Shown: in pieces, positions 1 to 6,678 of the stretch
Layout: every line of letters starts with the position of its first letter
Position numbering within the stretch: position 1 is the stretch's first letter
Origin: an uncultured Collinsella sp.
GTDB lineage: Bacteria > Actinomycetota > Coriobacteriia > Coriobacteriales > Coriobacteriaceae
Reading direction: 5' to 3'
DNA: 12,498 nt
NCBI GenBank assembly: GCA_900550185.1
Contig: URRN01000046.1
Span: forward strand, 1-12,498
Notes under the pieces: generated by a model
What the model saw: only the letters and a program-made list of their open reading frames with translations
Database searches by the model: none
What the model was told of the DNA's origin: nothing
Program-made: the position numbers and the translations under genes

Positions 1-2
1 CC

Positions 3-257
3 GATTGCCCGTACCTCATCCTCGATGAACCGCTGAACGGCCTCGATCCGGGAAAACGGAAAACCTCCTGCGACGCGATGCGCAGCGAGGTGGCGCGGGG
101 ACGCAGCGTGCTCATTTCAAGCCATCTACTCGACGACCTGGCAGACCTCACCAACTCGTTCTACTTCATCGAAGCCGGCACGCTCGTGGAAAAGATCAAG
201 TCGTCCTCGCAGACGCTCAAGCAGGAATACCTCGATACATACGAAGGAGGTGAATGA
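3..257 (+). CDS. ABC transporter ATP-binding protein, C-terminal part (5' end outside window)
   Basis: An open frame enters from the left edge and ends at TGA 255-257, giving about 84 residues. It shows Walker B (LILDEP), the D-loop (GLDP) and the H-loop (SVLISSH). These identify the nucleotide-binding subunit of an ABC transporter, which hydrolyses ATP on the cytoplasmic face to drive a membrane partner. Walker A and the signature motif lie outside the window. The order Walker B, D-loop, H-loop, then a short tail ending in EGGE, fits the drug/peptide-export type (CcmA-like), but the substrate cannot be read from this piece. The next gene starts one base after this stop, with its ribosome binding site inside this gene's last codons, so the two are translationally coupled. 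This suggests the ATPase serves the small secreted protein downstream, as exporter or immunity; that is inference. Confidence 0.85.
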   Translation, partial: DCPYLILDEPLNGLDPGKRKTSCDAMRSEVARGRSVLISSHLLDDLADLTNSFYFIEAGTLVEKIKSSSQTLKQEYLDTYEGGE

Positions 258-258
258 C

Positions 259-603
259 ATGAAACTATTTGAACAGCTGAAGTCCAATGCGTCGCGCATG
301 GCTGTCTACGCCATCCTCGTGGCAACGGCTTTATGCGGAATCGCGGCACCCGTCTATGCGCTCAACGGAGAGAAAGGCGATGTCGAACCCGCGTACATGG
401 CTTCGACGGTTAAAGACCGGTACAAAGCCTTCTCTGGAGACACGTTTTACGTAGCAGAGTACGACACGACCTACCGTCAGCTTCGCTACAACAAGAGATA
501 CGAATATCTAGGCCCAGAAGTAATCAGCTATACGTCGGGTTGGTACCGCTCCAGCTATGGACACATAACCCAGTTCAAGTGTAACTACCGCGTGTACAAC
601 TAA
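259..603 (+). CDS. Small secreted protein of unknown function, coupled to the ABC ATPase
   Basis: 114 residues. The start is ATG 259, because AAGGAGG at 244-250 sits 8 nt upstream; a GTG at 250 is in frame but overlaps that site. Residues 1-36 form a Sec-type signal peptide: a charged start, a hydrophobic stretch (MAVYAILVATALCGIAAP) and an AxA-like end (VYA). The predicted mature part is about 79 residues. It is rich in Tyr, Arg and Ser, has one Cys near the end, and finishes in NYRVYN. I do not recognise the family. The context (directly after an ABC ATPase, followed by a strong terminator) and the Tyr/Trp-rich beta-like tail recall lactococcin-972-like bacteriocin loci. I see no family motif that proves this, and those loci usually have another gene order. 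A secreted peptide toxin or a cell-envelope protein are both possible. Confidence 0.7.
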   Translation: MKLFEQLKSNASRMAVYAILVATALCGIAAPVYALNGEKGDVEPAYMASTVKDRYKAFSGDTFYVAEYDTTYRQLRYNKRYEYLGPEVISYTSGWYRSSYGHITQFKCNYRVYN

Positions 604-621
604 AGCAACCGGCTGGGACGA

Positions 622-652
622 GGGGCGACGCAAAAGCGTCGCCCCCGTTTTT
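622..652 (+). terminator. Rho-independent terminator after the ABC/secreted-protein operon
   Basis: A perfect 10-bp GC-rich stem (GGGGCGACGC / GCGTCGCCCC) with an AAAA loop is followed by CGTTTTT. It lies 19 nt after the stop at 603 and closes the operon. Confidence 0.9.
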
Positions 653-673
653 AACCATGCCAGCTGAACCTAG

Positions 674-922
674 TTCAGGCTTCAATGCAAGAAGAAGCAG
701 GCCGAGGTCCAGATTTCGGACAAGAAGAGGGCGCTCGCGCGCGAGGCGCGCAAGGCACGCAACCACGCGCTCATGGTCGCCGGCGGGCTCATCGTGAACC
801 ACGCGCCGTGCGGCAACTGGAAACGCATCGACTGGGACAGGCTTGCGGCGTGAATCGACCGCCACGGATACAAGATCACCGGCTCCACGCAGCACGGAAT
901 CTGGACCCGTAACCTTTCGTAG
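674..922 (+). pseudogene. Remnant of a mobilization-type (relaxosome accessory-like) gene with in-frame TGA
   Basis: One frame is open from 674 to TGA 851-853 (…KKKQAEVQISDKKRALAREARKARN… then …NWKRIDWDRLAA). The same frame continues after the TGA as IDRHGYKITGSTQHGIWTRNLS up to TAG 920-922. Reading the TGA as Trp gives a continuous, compositionally uniform protein end. The basic Lys/Arg/Ala helix followed by a short globular tail resembles small proteins encoded beside relaxases in mobilizable elements (MobC/DUF3847-like). That resemblance is from memory and only moderate. There is no start codon with a ribosome binding site, and the 5' end falls just after the preceding operon's terminator. 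It is therefore best read as a truncated, nonsense-mutated remnant. Confidence 0.5.
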
Positions 923-943
923 CCCAGATCAAAATACCGGTTG

Positions 944-990
944 TTTCCAGAAATCCTCTAGGAGGCGTCTAGATAGAGGATTTCTGGAAA
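944..990. repeat. 17-bp perfect inverted repeat
   Basis: Left arm 944-960 (TTTCCAGAAATCCTCTA) is the exact reverse complement of 974-990, with a 13-nt loop. It sits 11 bp past the 3' end of the leftward ATPase gene. On the minus strand no U-run follows the stem directly (the nearest T-rich stretch is about 10 nt further on), so it is a poor intrinsic terminator. An operator, recombination site or processed hairpin is also possible. Confidence 0.7.
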
Positions 991-1001
991 TGCAAATAGC
1001 T

Positions 1002-2267
1002 TTAGATTCCGAGCGTATCGACCGGAGCAACAACGATGCCTTCGCTAGTTACGTGAGCCGGCATACCAAACCCGATGACGATGAGTTTCGCCGCAGGCGG
1101 CCTCTCCCCGCGATCGACCAGCTTTCGCTCAAGTCGAAGCAGATTTTCCACTGCCTCTGGGACTTGGGGGCTCCCGAGCTTAACCTCAACGGCAACCCAC
1201 GAGCCGTCACGGCGATGGACAATCGCGTCGACCTCTAGGTCATCAGCGTCGTGGTAGTGAGATACGGTCGCATCGCTGACCGCCGCGTAAACCTTGAGAT
1301 CGTGCAGCACAAGGGATTCGAAGAGCAAGCCAAGGGTCTTCGGATCGGATGACAACGACTCCGGGTCCGCACCGATGAGGGCGACGGCGAGCGATGAGTC
1401 CGCAAGGTGCCGCTTCGCGCCCTGCCGCAACTTCACCGGCGACCTGAGAGCCGGATGCCACGCGGGGACATCGTCGACGATATTGATACGGCGCAGCGCG
1501 TCCATGTAGCCGGTAATCGTATTCTTTGAGACGTCAACGCCCAAATCCCTTTCGATGGACCTCATGCCGGCAAGAGTCGATTCATTGCGTGCAAGCGACG
1601 AGAGCAAGGCCCTTACCTTAACCGGGTCGCGTTTCACTCCATCCGCCCTCGAAACGTCAGACTCGCAAACACCGTCAATATAGGCGGCGGCTATCCGCAT
1701 TGCGTCGGCAGTTGTCTTACCGACCGCTTGGGGCCAACCGCCGCGGCAGAGCAAATCCGCGATACCGGCGATACCGGCGATGGATCCGAGTGACGCCGCA
1801 ACGGAATCGCCATCGAGCAGCGCACCGAGCGAGACCGCTCCCGACGAAATACCGAGCTCGAAAAGCGTCATGGTATCCATCCGCAAACGGGCGATTCGAC
1901 CCACACCGCTGTGCATCGGCTGGTTCTCGGCTCGCGGCGTCGCAGATCCGGTGAGAATGAACTGTCCTGGCTCCCCTCCCCTGACATCGCATTCGAATCG
2001 CACGGCATCCCATAGCTTCGGTTCTTCCTGCCATTCGTCGACAAGCCTCGGGGTCGGTCCGACAATTGCTTGGGCCGGATCGAGACGAGCGAGCTGGAGG
2101 GCCGCAAAACCGCCAGATGGGTCGGAGAGAGATAACGATGACTCGGCAAATCTCTGAGCTGTCGTTGTCTTTCCACACCATTTCGGCCCCTGAATGAGCA
2201 CTGCACCAAAAATGCCAAGGTCGCGCTCGACCAAGCAGTCAACACAACGTCCTATATACCTATCCAT
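1002..2267 (-). CDS. AAA-type ATPase with C-terminal DUF4143 / PD-(D/E)XK-like domain
   Basis: 421 residues. I chose ATG 2265-2267 over the in-frame TTG at 2280-2282 because GGAGGG lies 7 nt before it. The N-terminal AAA_14 domain shows Walker A (GPKWCGKTT, residues 27-35), Walker B (RLVDEW, about 74-79) and a sensor-like strand (FILTGSAT, about 103-110). The C-terminal half is DUF4143 with EVDAIV (345-350) and VAVEVKLG (358-365), the spacing of a degenerate PD-(D/E)XK nuclease core. Family members are predicted ATP-dependent, DNA-associated proteins, common in multiple copies in anaerobes and archaea. Their true role is unknown; a defence or mobile-element link is often suggested but unproven. 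Length is normal for the family and all key residues are present, so it looks intact. It is monocistronic, with its own promoter overlapping a 23-bp tandem repeat. Confidence 0.88.
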   Translation of the reverse strand: MDRYIGRCVDCLVERDLGIFGAVLIQGPKWCGKTTTAQRFAESSLSLSDPSGGFAALQLARLDPAQAIVGPTPRLVDEWQEEPKLWDAVRFECDVRGGEPGQFILTGSATPRAENQPMHSGVGRIARLRMDTMTLFELGISSGAVSLGALLDGDSVAASLGSIAGIAGIADLLCRGGWPQAVGKTTADAMRIAAAYIDGVCESDVSRADGVKRDPVKVRALLSSLARNESTLAGMRSIERDLGVDVSKNTITGYMDALRRINIVDDVPAWHPALRSPVKLRQGAKRHLADSSLAVALIGADPESLSSDPKTLGLLFESLVLHDLKVYAAVSDATVSHYHDADDLEVDAIVHRRDGSWVAVEVKLGSPQVPEAVENLLRLERKLVDRGERPPAAKLIVIGFGMPAHVTSEGIVVAPVDTLGI

Positions 2268-2295
2268 CGGCTTTCCCTCCAATCATTCATTTGAA

Positions 2296-2324
2296 ATTAT
2301 AGCGTCTATCTGCGTCGTTGGGAC
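2296..2324 (-). promoter_or_regulatory. Promoter of the DUF4143 ATPase gene
   Basis: On the minus strand a perfect TATAAT lies at 2301-2296. With 17-bp spacing the -35 position falls at 2324-2319 (GTCCCA), inside the first unit of the 23-bp repeat array. The expected transcript start is near 2289, giving a leader of about 22 nt that holds the GGAGGG site. The -35 is weak, so an activator or repressor bound to the repeats may matter. Confidence 0.6.
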
Positions 2325-2409
2325 AAATAACGATTACTTATTGGGACGATTGACGGTAATTTATTGGGACGATTGACGATAGCTCGTTGGGACGATTTCC
2401 ATTTTCTTA
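2318..2409. repeat. Four-copy 23-bp tandem repeat upstream of the ATPase gene
   Basis: TTGGGAC begins at 2318, 2341, 2364 and 2387, exactly 23 bp apart each time. Copies 2 and 3 share TTGGGACGATTGACG, copy 4 keeps TTGGGACGATT, and copy 1 is the most diverged. The nearest copy overlaps the -35 of the leftward ATPase promoter. Evenly spaced direct repeats at this position look like cooperative binding sites for a regulator, possibly the ATPase itself or the neighbouring XRE protein. Confidence 0.8.
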
Positions 2410-2455
2410 AGGCACTAATCAACGAGACCCACTGTGAACTATGAGACGGATAAAT

Positions 2456-2692
2456 TTAGCTGACGCCTCTCATGAGTTCAGCAATGCTGATTTGAAATCC
2501 GTCGGCAATCTTCTTGAGATTTGAGAGGCTGACATTACGCCGCCCAACTTCAATGCTCGCGTAGTAGGAACGATCCATCTCAATCAAATTGGCGAACTGC
2601 TCCTGGCTGCACCCGAGTCCAGCGCGGAGCTCTTTGCATCTCATGCCGAATGATTTCTGAAGCGTCTTCGTGTCCATGACAAAAAGAGTCAT
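2456..2692 (-). CDS. XRE-family transcriptional regulator (helix-turn-helix)
   Basis: 78 residues from ATG 2690-2692. The frame can extend to a TTG at 2711-2713, and another ATG lies at 2675-2677. I prefer ATG 2692 because a -10-like TATACA ends 7 nt before it, the geometry of a leaderless transcript, and because the longer start would lie inside the promoter palindrome. No Shine-Dalgarno is seen for any start. A single HTH_3 domain fills residues about 19-74: RCKELRAGLGCSQEQFANLIEMD, the recognition helix around RSYYASIEVGRR, then NVSLSNLKKIADGF. It resembles small controller proteins and phage-type repressors and should bind DNA as a dimer. It is divergent from the large adhesin gene, and the 13-bp-arm palindrome between them is its most likely operator. 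Autorepression plus adhesin control is inferred. Confidence 0.85.
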   Translation of the reverse strand: MTLFVMDTKTLQKSFGMRCKELRAGLGCSQEQFANLIEMDRSYYASIEVGRRNVSLSNLKKIADGFQISIAELMRGVS

Positions 2693-2733
2693 GGATTGTT
2701 GTATAAAAGCCAACGGACTATATACAACAATCC
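2693..2733. promoter_or_regulatory. Palindromic operator over divergent candidate promoters (XRE gene / adhesin)
   Basis: GGATTGTTGTATA (2693-2705) and its exact reverse complement (2721-2733) are separated by 15 bp. Each arm carries TTGTAT and TATACA-type promoter elements. Rightward, -35 TTGTAT 2699-2704 and -10 TATACA 2721-2726 are 16 bp apart. Leftward, the mirrored elements lie at 2727-2722 and 2705-2700. A repressor dimer bound to each arm would block both directions. A second rightward -10 candidate, CATAAT at 2745-2750, would also place its -35 in the right arm. Confidence 0.7.
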
Positions 2734-2816
2734 CTGTTAAGGCGCATAATTATCTCTATTGGAAAGCACTCTGATGCCCAGTCGGATAGGGCACGGAAAA
2801 GGAATGGAACAGCACA

Positions 2817-4505
2817 ATGACTCAGGGAAAGCATTTCGCTGCCGGCGGCGATCACTTCGCCGCACTGCCAAACAAAAAGATTCACACCCCGAAGGGGATC
2901 GCGCGTCTGACCGTCACCGCGGCGACCATGGCCGCCATGACCGGATCGAGCCTCATCTCACCGTTCACGGCATTCGCCCAGACCGGTGACGGGGGCACAC
3001 AGCACCCCGCCGTGATGTCGCCGATCGCCGCCCACGCCGGCGCGGCATCCGGTACCGGTGCGAAATCCGCCGCACAGACCATCGCGGACCTGCAGAAGGC
3101 GGTCGACGAGGCGAAGGCGAAGGAGGACGCCGCCAAGGCAGCCTACGATGAGGCCGCCGGTCCCTACAACGAGGCGGCTTCCGCCCGCGACCAGGCCAAG
3201 GCATCCTACGATTCGGCAGTCAGCGACGGCACGGCAGCCGACCGAGCGGCAATGGACGAGTACGCCCGTCAGGTCGCAGAGGGCAAGGACGCCGCCGATG
3301 CCGCCGGCAAGGACCTCGAGCAGGCGAAGGCGGGTCTCGCAGACGCCAAGGCGGATGCGTCCGAGAAGGACGAAGCGTACCAGTCCGCCCTCAAGGCGGC
3401 CCAGGATGCCAAGGATGCCCTCGATAAAGCCAAGGCCGATGCCGTAAGCGCCACCCCGGAGGCAATCAGTGCCGCCGAACAGGCCGTGCGCGACGCCCAG
3501 GCTGCCGTGAGCAGGGCACAGGCCGAACTTGACAACGCCAACGCGACGCTTGCCGATGCCCAGTCCAAGCTGGTTGCGGCCCAGTCTGCAAAGGATTCCG
3601 CCGATGCCGTCCTCGCCGCAGCCCAGCAGAACAAGGACGCGGCGGATGCGAAGGCCGCAGCCGCCAGCGCCGCCTACGAGAAGGCAAAAGTCGACCTCGC
3701 CGCAGCGGAGGCAGGCGCCAGCGGTCCGGAGTACGATGCGGCAAAACAGAAGGTCGCGGACGCGGAGGCAGCCCTCGCCGCCGCACAGGCGACACAGTCC
3801 CAGTGCGAGTCCGAGCTCGAGCAGGTACAGTCCGCTGCGGCAACGGCACAGACCGACCTGAATGATGCCCAGGTGGCCCTCTCCGTAAAGCAGCAGGCCG
3901 CGGCCGATGCCGAATCCGGTGTGAACGCCGCCCAGTCCGCCCTCGATGCCGCGAACGCCGGCCTCGATGCGGCCAAGCAGGCGAATGCCGTCGCCGTCGC
4001 CAAGCTGGACGCCGCGAAGCAGGCTGTCAAGGACGCTGAGTCCGCCAAGGCAGCCGCCGACGTAGAGCTCGCGAACGCCAAGGCCGCAAAGGATACCGCA
4101 GACGCCGCCGTGACCGCCGCGCAGCAGAAGGTCGACGAGGCCCAGGCGAAACTCGATTCCGCCGACGCGCAGCTCAAGCAGGGAGCCATCGGCTTCTTCC
4201 GTGCCATGGGTGCCGATTCAGCCATCGAGATCATCCAGAACTGCACACACAAGGGCTACACCGAGGTGGGGAACAGCCTCGACGCGACCAGTCTCGACAA
4301 CATGCTCGCGGCAATCCCGTACATGAAGTCCATCAACGAGTACCGCAAGTCCGTCGGTCTCTCTGAGCTCCAGGTCACGTACAAGCTCATTGCGGCAGCG
4401 ATTGCCAACGCGAACTATTCCGATGTCAAGTTTGGGCATTCCATGCAGTTTGATACGAGCGAAAACCTCGCATGGAACTATGGAACCGATCCGAAACCGC
4501 AGTGA
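2817..4505 (+). CDS. Coiled-coil CAP-domain surface adhesin, N-terminal part (split by nonsense codon)
   Basis: 562 residues up to TGA 4503-4505. Start ATG 2817 has only a weak purine-rich site (AAAAGGAA, 2797-2804) upstream. Residues 27-54 form the signal peptide hydrophobic core, ending at AFA before QTGDGG. About residues 80-455 are an Ala/Lys/Asp-rich coiled coil made of units like ADAKAAL…AQ, a rigid stalk. From about 455 a CAP (SCP/PR1-like) domain begins: INEYRKSVGLSEL (505-517), GHS with a candidate metal-site His (540-542) and ENLAW with a candidate Glu (549-553). The frame stops at PKPQ, where family members continue with Trp. The second half of the CAP domain and the wall anchor follow in the same frame from 4506. 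As written, this product would be secreted but unanchored, with half a CAP fold. The gene is probably controlled by the upstream palindrome and XRE protein. Confidence 0.85.
   Translation: MTQGKHFAAGGDHFAALPNKKIHTPKGIARLTVTAATMAAMTGSSLISPFTAFAQTGDGGTQHPAVMSPIAAHAGAASGTGAKSAAQTIADLQKAVDEAKAKEDAAKAAYDEAAGPYNEAASARDQAKASYDSAVSDGTAADRAAMDEYARQVAEGKDAADAAGKDLEQAKAGLADAKADASEKDEAYQSALKAAQDAKDALDKAKADAVSATPEAISAAEQAVRDAQAAVSRAQAELDNANATLADAQSKLVAAQSAKDSADAVLAAAQQNKDAADAKAAAASAAYEKAKVDLAAAEAGASGPEYDAAKQKVADAEAALAAAQATQSQCESELEQVQSAAATAQTDLNDAQVALSVKQQAAADAESGVNAAQSALDAANAGLDAAKQANAVAVAKLDAAKQAVKDAESAKAAADVELANAKAAKDTADAAVTAAQQKVDEAQAKLDSADAQLKQGAIGFFRAMGADSAIEIIQNCTHKGYTEVGNSLDATSLDNMLAAIPYMKSINEYRKSVGLSELQVTYKLIAAAIANANYSDVKFGHSMQFDTSENLAWNYGTDPKPQ
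4503..4505 (+). other. In-frame TGA interrupting the CAP domain (Trp expected)
   Basis: The codons read …CCG AAA CCG CAG TGA GTG GAC CAA GAA AAG…. Frame is unchanged on both sides, and the two parts together make one complete CAP domain. CAP proteins of this class usually have a G/Q-W-x-x-E-[KE] motif here, so TGG to TGA is a one-base nonsense change. A GTG directly follows the stop, but with no ribosome binding site. Confidence 0.85.
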
Positions 4506-6167
4506 GTGGACCAAGAAAAGGCTTTCTTCGATCAGGCGGTTCAGGAGCTCTATGGCGTCACCGGTCTAATCGGTAAGGATGCCGTAGACTTCTACAAGTC
4601 GCATAGTGGGATTGAATCCTATGTCAACCAGCATTTTAAGGTTGCCGGATATCCCGCAACCGTCGGTCACTACCTGCATGTCATCAGCCCTGAAATCGGC
4701 TATATGGGCATGGCGGTCTGCAGCAAGGGAACCATGAACGGCTGGAAGACCGACAGCTTCGATACCGCAAACCTGGGTTGGGCAGGCTCCGGTTGGAACA
4801 TGAATCCCATGTCCGTCGACGAGTACGAGCAGAAGCTGACCTCCTATATCAACGGCCTCAAGAACGCCAAGAACGCACTCGACGCAGCCAAGGCCGATCT
4901 CGCATCCAAGAAGCAGGCAGCCGTCGGCGCCGCCACAACCGTCCAGCAGAAGCAGGTCGCGGTGGATTCCGCACAGGCAGGTGTCGATGCCGCGAAGCAG
5001 GGTGTTGTCGATGCCCAGCGTGCCGTCGATGCCGCAAAGGCTGATGTCGCCGCCAAGCAGCAGGGCGTCACGGATGCCCAGACCGAGCTTGATGCGGCGA
5101 AATCGGACCTCGATGCCGCCAACGCGGCAGTCGATACGGCAAAGTCGACCGTCAAGCAGAAGCAGGTCGCCTTTGATGCCGCCAACGCAGCCGTAACGAC
5201 CGTACAGTCTAAGCTGGATTCCGCCAAGGCGGACACCGAGGCCAAGCAGCAGGACGTCACGGATGCGAACGCCGATCTCGCGAAGTTCTTCCAGGACGTC
5301 GCCGACGCCAAGAAGGCGCTCGATACAGCAAAGAGCGTCCATGACGCGGCGGCAGCCGATCAGGTCGAGAAGGCGACCGTCCTCGCCGCCGCCGAGCAAA
5401 AGGCGGACGCCACCGCACGCGCCCTCGCGGATGCCCAGCGTGCCGTCGATGCCGCAAAGGCCGACACCGGCGTTGCCGCCGACAGGCTTACCGGCTCCCA
5501 GACCGATCTCGAGGACGCACAGTCGAACCTCGACATCCTCACCGATCTTGCCGCGAAGCTCGCAGAGGCACAGCAGCGCGAGCAGGATGCAGTAAAGGCC
5601 GTCAATGACACCAAGGCCGCCCTCGATGCCGCGAAGGCGGATACCATCGCCGCCGAGTCCCTGGTCTCCGCCGCCGAGCAGGCGAAGGCGCAGGCAGACG
5701 CCAAGCTGTCGAAGTTGAACTCCATCGATGCCGGCGCGGCGATCGCTTCCGGCCATGATGTGAACGCGGATGACGCCCTCAACGCGCTTTTTGCCGCAGC
5801 AGTCGAGGCGCGTGCCAAGGTCGCGCCCGCCAAGGCCATCCTGGACGAGAAGCAGGCCGCGGTGGACGGGCTCCAGTCCGGCTATGATGCGGCACTCGCC
5901 GCCTACGAATTGGCGAAGTCCGACCGCATCGCAGCGGAGCAGAAGCTTTCCGATGAGATTGCACGACAGAAGGCAGAGGAGGCAGCAAAGCAGCAGGCGG
6001 CATACACCCCGAAGCACCTCGCCGGCACGGATACCGCCCAGCCCGGCAGCCTTGCCCAGACCGGTGACCGCGCGGGACTCATCGGCGAGACGTTCGTCAT
6101 CGGCGGTACCGTCCTCGTGGCAGCCGGCGTCTTCCTCGATCAAAAGAAGCGCCGCGAGCAGATGTAG
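4506..6167 (+). CDS. Coiled-coil CAP-domain surface adhesin, C-terminal part with LAQTG wall anchor
   Basis: 553 residues in the same frame as the preceding part. GTG 4506 is the first possible start after the stop, but no Shine-Dalgarno precedes it, so independent translation would need reinitiation. Residues 1-100 complete the CAP domain: VDQEKAFFD (second candidate Glu), GVTG, VGHYLHVISPEIGYMGMAVC (second His and the core strand). About residues 103-500 form a second Ala-rich coiled coil (VDAAKADVAAKQQ-type units). The end is a sorting signal: SLAQTGD (515-521), a hydrophobic span (about 523-544), then DQKKRREQM. LAxTG rather than LPxTG is the form preferred by class E sortases of high-GC Gram-positives. 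With the TGA read as Trp, the whole protein is 1116 residues, a stalk-CAP-stalk wall-anchored adhesin. Without readthrough this half has no signal peptide and cannot be exported. Confidence 0.8.
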   Translation: MDQEKAFFDQAVQELYGVTGLIGKDAVDFYKSHSGIESYVNQHFKVAGYPATVGHYLHVISPEIGYMGMAVCSKGTMNGWKTDSFDTANLGWAGSGWNMNPMSVDEYEQKLTSYINGLKNAKNALDAAKADLASKKQAAVGAATTVQQKQVAVDSAQAGVDAAKQGVVDAQRAVDAAKADVAAKQQGVTDAQTELDAAKSDLDAANAAVDTAKSTVKQKQVAFDAANAAVTTVQSKLDSAKADTEAKQQDVTDANADLAKFFQDVADAKKALDTAKSVHDAAAADQVEKATVLAAAEQKADATARALADAQRAVDAAKADTGVAADRLTGSQTDLEDAQSNLDILTDLAAKLAEAQQREQDAVKAVNDTKAALDAAKADTIAAESLVSAAEQAKAQADAKLSKLNSIDAGAAIASGHDVNADDALNALFAAAVEARAKVAPAKAILDEKQAAVDGLQSGYDAALAAYELAKSDRIAAEQKLSDEIARQKAEEAAKQQAAYTPKHLAGTDTAQPGSLAQTGDRAGLIGETFVIGGTVLVAAGVFLDQKKRREQM

Positions 6168-6190
6168 TGCAAATCGCATAACGACTCGGA

Positions 6191-6224
6191 AAGGGGAATC
6201 CCGCAAAAGGGATTCCCCTTTTTT
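6191..6224 (+). terminator. Rho-independent terminator of the adhesin gene
   Basis: A 12-bp perfect stem AAGGGGAATCCC / GGGATTCCCCTT with loop GCAAAA is followed by TTTTGTTT. It lies 23 nt after the adhesin stop. Confidence 0.9.
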
Positions 6225-6292
6225 GTTTCGCCAGCCACGGTTCGTTGAGGCAGCTTCAGATTAAGGGCCACAGATTAAACCGATCTACAACT

Positions 6293-6390
6293 GTGACCAT
6301 ATGACTGTGCGCACATGTTAGCATAGTCATATGGTCACCTATTTGCAGCTGCGATTATGCTGCGACAACTCAACCGTTAGCGCTTATTAA
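6293..6390 (+). promoter_or_regulatory. Leaderless start module 1 with 14-bp inverted repeat
   Basis: GTGACCATATGACT (6293-6306) is exactly repeated in reverse complement at 6325-6338, with an 18-bp spacer. TAGCAT (6319-6324) is a -10-like hexamer placed 6 bp before ATG 6331, the usual leaderless spacing. The ATG opens a 19-residue frame (MVTYLQLRLCC…) ending at 6390. Its first residues match those of the modules at 6701 and 7689. The short frame is probably a decayed gene start. It overlaps the 3' end of the leftward gene at 6377. Confidence 0.45.
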
Positions 6391-6601
6391 ACAGCCGGCC
6401 AAATCCTGGTTTGCCCAGTGTCTGGCGCATCTGCCCCACCTGAATCTCCGTCTCCACGCCATCCTTGCCGAAGACGTTGCTCATATTTTTAGCAGTCGGG
6501 ATGACCGTCTTCACCTCACCCGTCGTTAGGTCGAAGCGCTGGCAGCCGACCTGGTTCTCAAGATGGATCTGACCATAGGATCCAAAGACATTCTGGTACA
6601 T
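6377..6601 (-). CDS. Hypothetical 74-aa protein
   Basis: Start ATG 6599-6601 is chosen because GAGGAGG lies 5 nt upstream. The frame runs on to an ATG at 6700, but that lies in the start module of the opposite-strand gene and has no such site. The protein begins MYQNVFGSYGQIHLENQVG and contains a DLTTGEVKTV turn, an IPTAKNMSNVFGKDGVETEIQVG stretch and a basic C-terminus (GFGRLFNKR). There is no signal peptide, membrane span or motif I recognise. It is soluble and mixed alpha/beta by appearance, divergent from the antitoxin-like gene at 6701. A -10-like TTATCT (6639-6634, minus strand) could be its promoter. The strong ribosome binding site makes it likely real; function unknown. Confidence 0.6.
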   Translation of the reverse strand: MYQNVFGSYGQIHLENQVGCQRFDLTTGEVKTVIPTAKNMSNVFGKDGVETEIQVGQMRQTLGKPGFGRLFNKR

Positions 6602-6678
6602 GTCTGCCTCCTCGCAAGAAACTGTCGATCCCAAGATAACAGACGGGCGAATCCGGCGCAGCAGACGCTCGATAATAC

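Noticed and set aside
2759..2989. 76-codon + strand frame starting before the adhesin
   Set aside because: It overlaps the adhesin signal peptide region in another frame and has an Arg/His-rich product without features.
3674..4252. Minus-strand frame of 192 codons, and similar Arg/Pro-rich frames within 3000-6000
   Set aside because: These are by-products of GC-rich, Ala-coding repeats on the + strand, with low-complexity products.
674..4505. Genetic-code change with UGA read as Trp
   Set aside because: The ABC ATPase and the 79-aa membrane protein end naturally at TGA, and many genes use TGG for Trp. Two nonsense changes in decaying cargo are the simpler explanation, though suppression in the host was kept as a check.
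4566..6206. 546-codon open frame on the minus strand under the adhesin
   Set aside because: It is a mirror of the Ala-rich coiled-coil coding sequence: repetitive Leu/Gly/Cys-rich product, no ribosome binding site, no domain. The + strand gene has a CAP domain, signal peptide and anchor.
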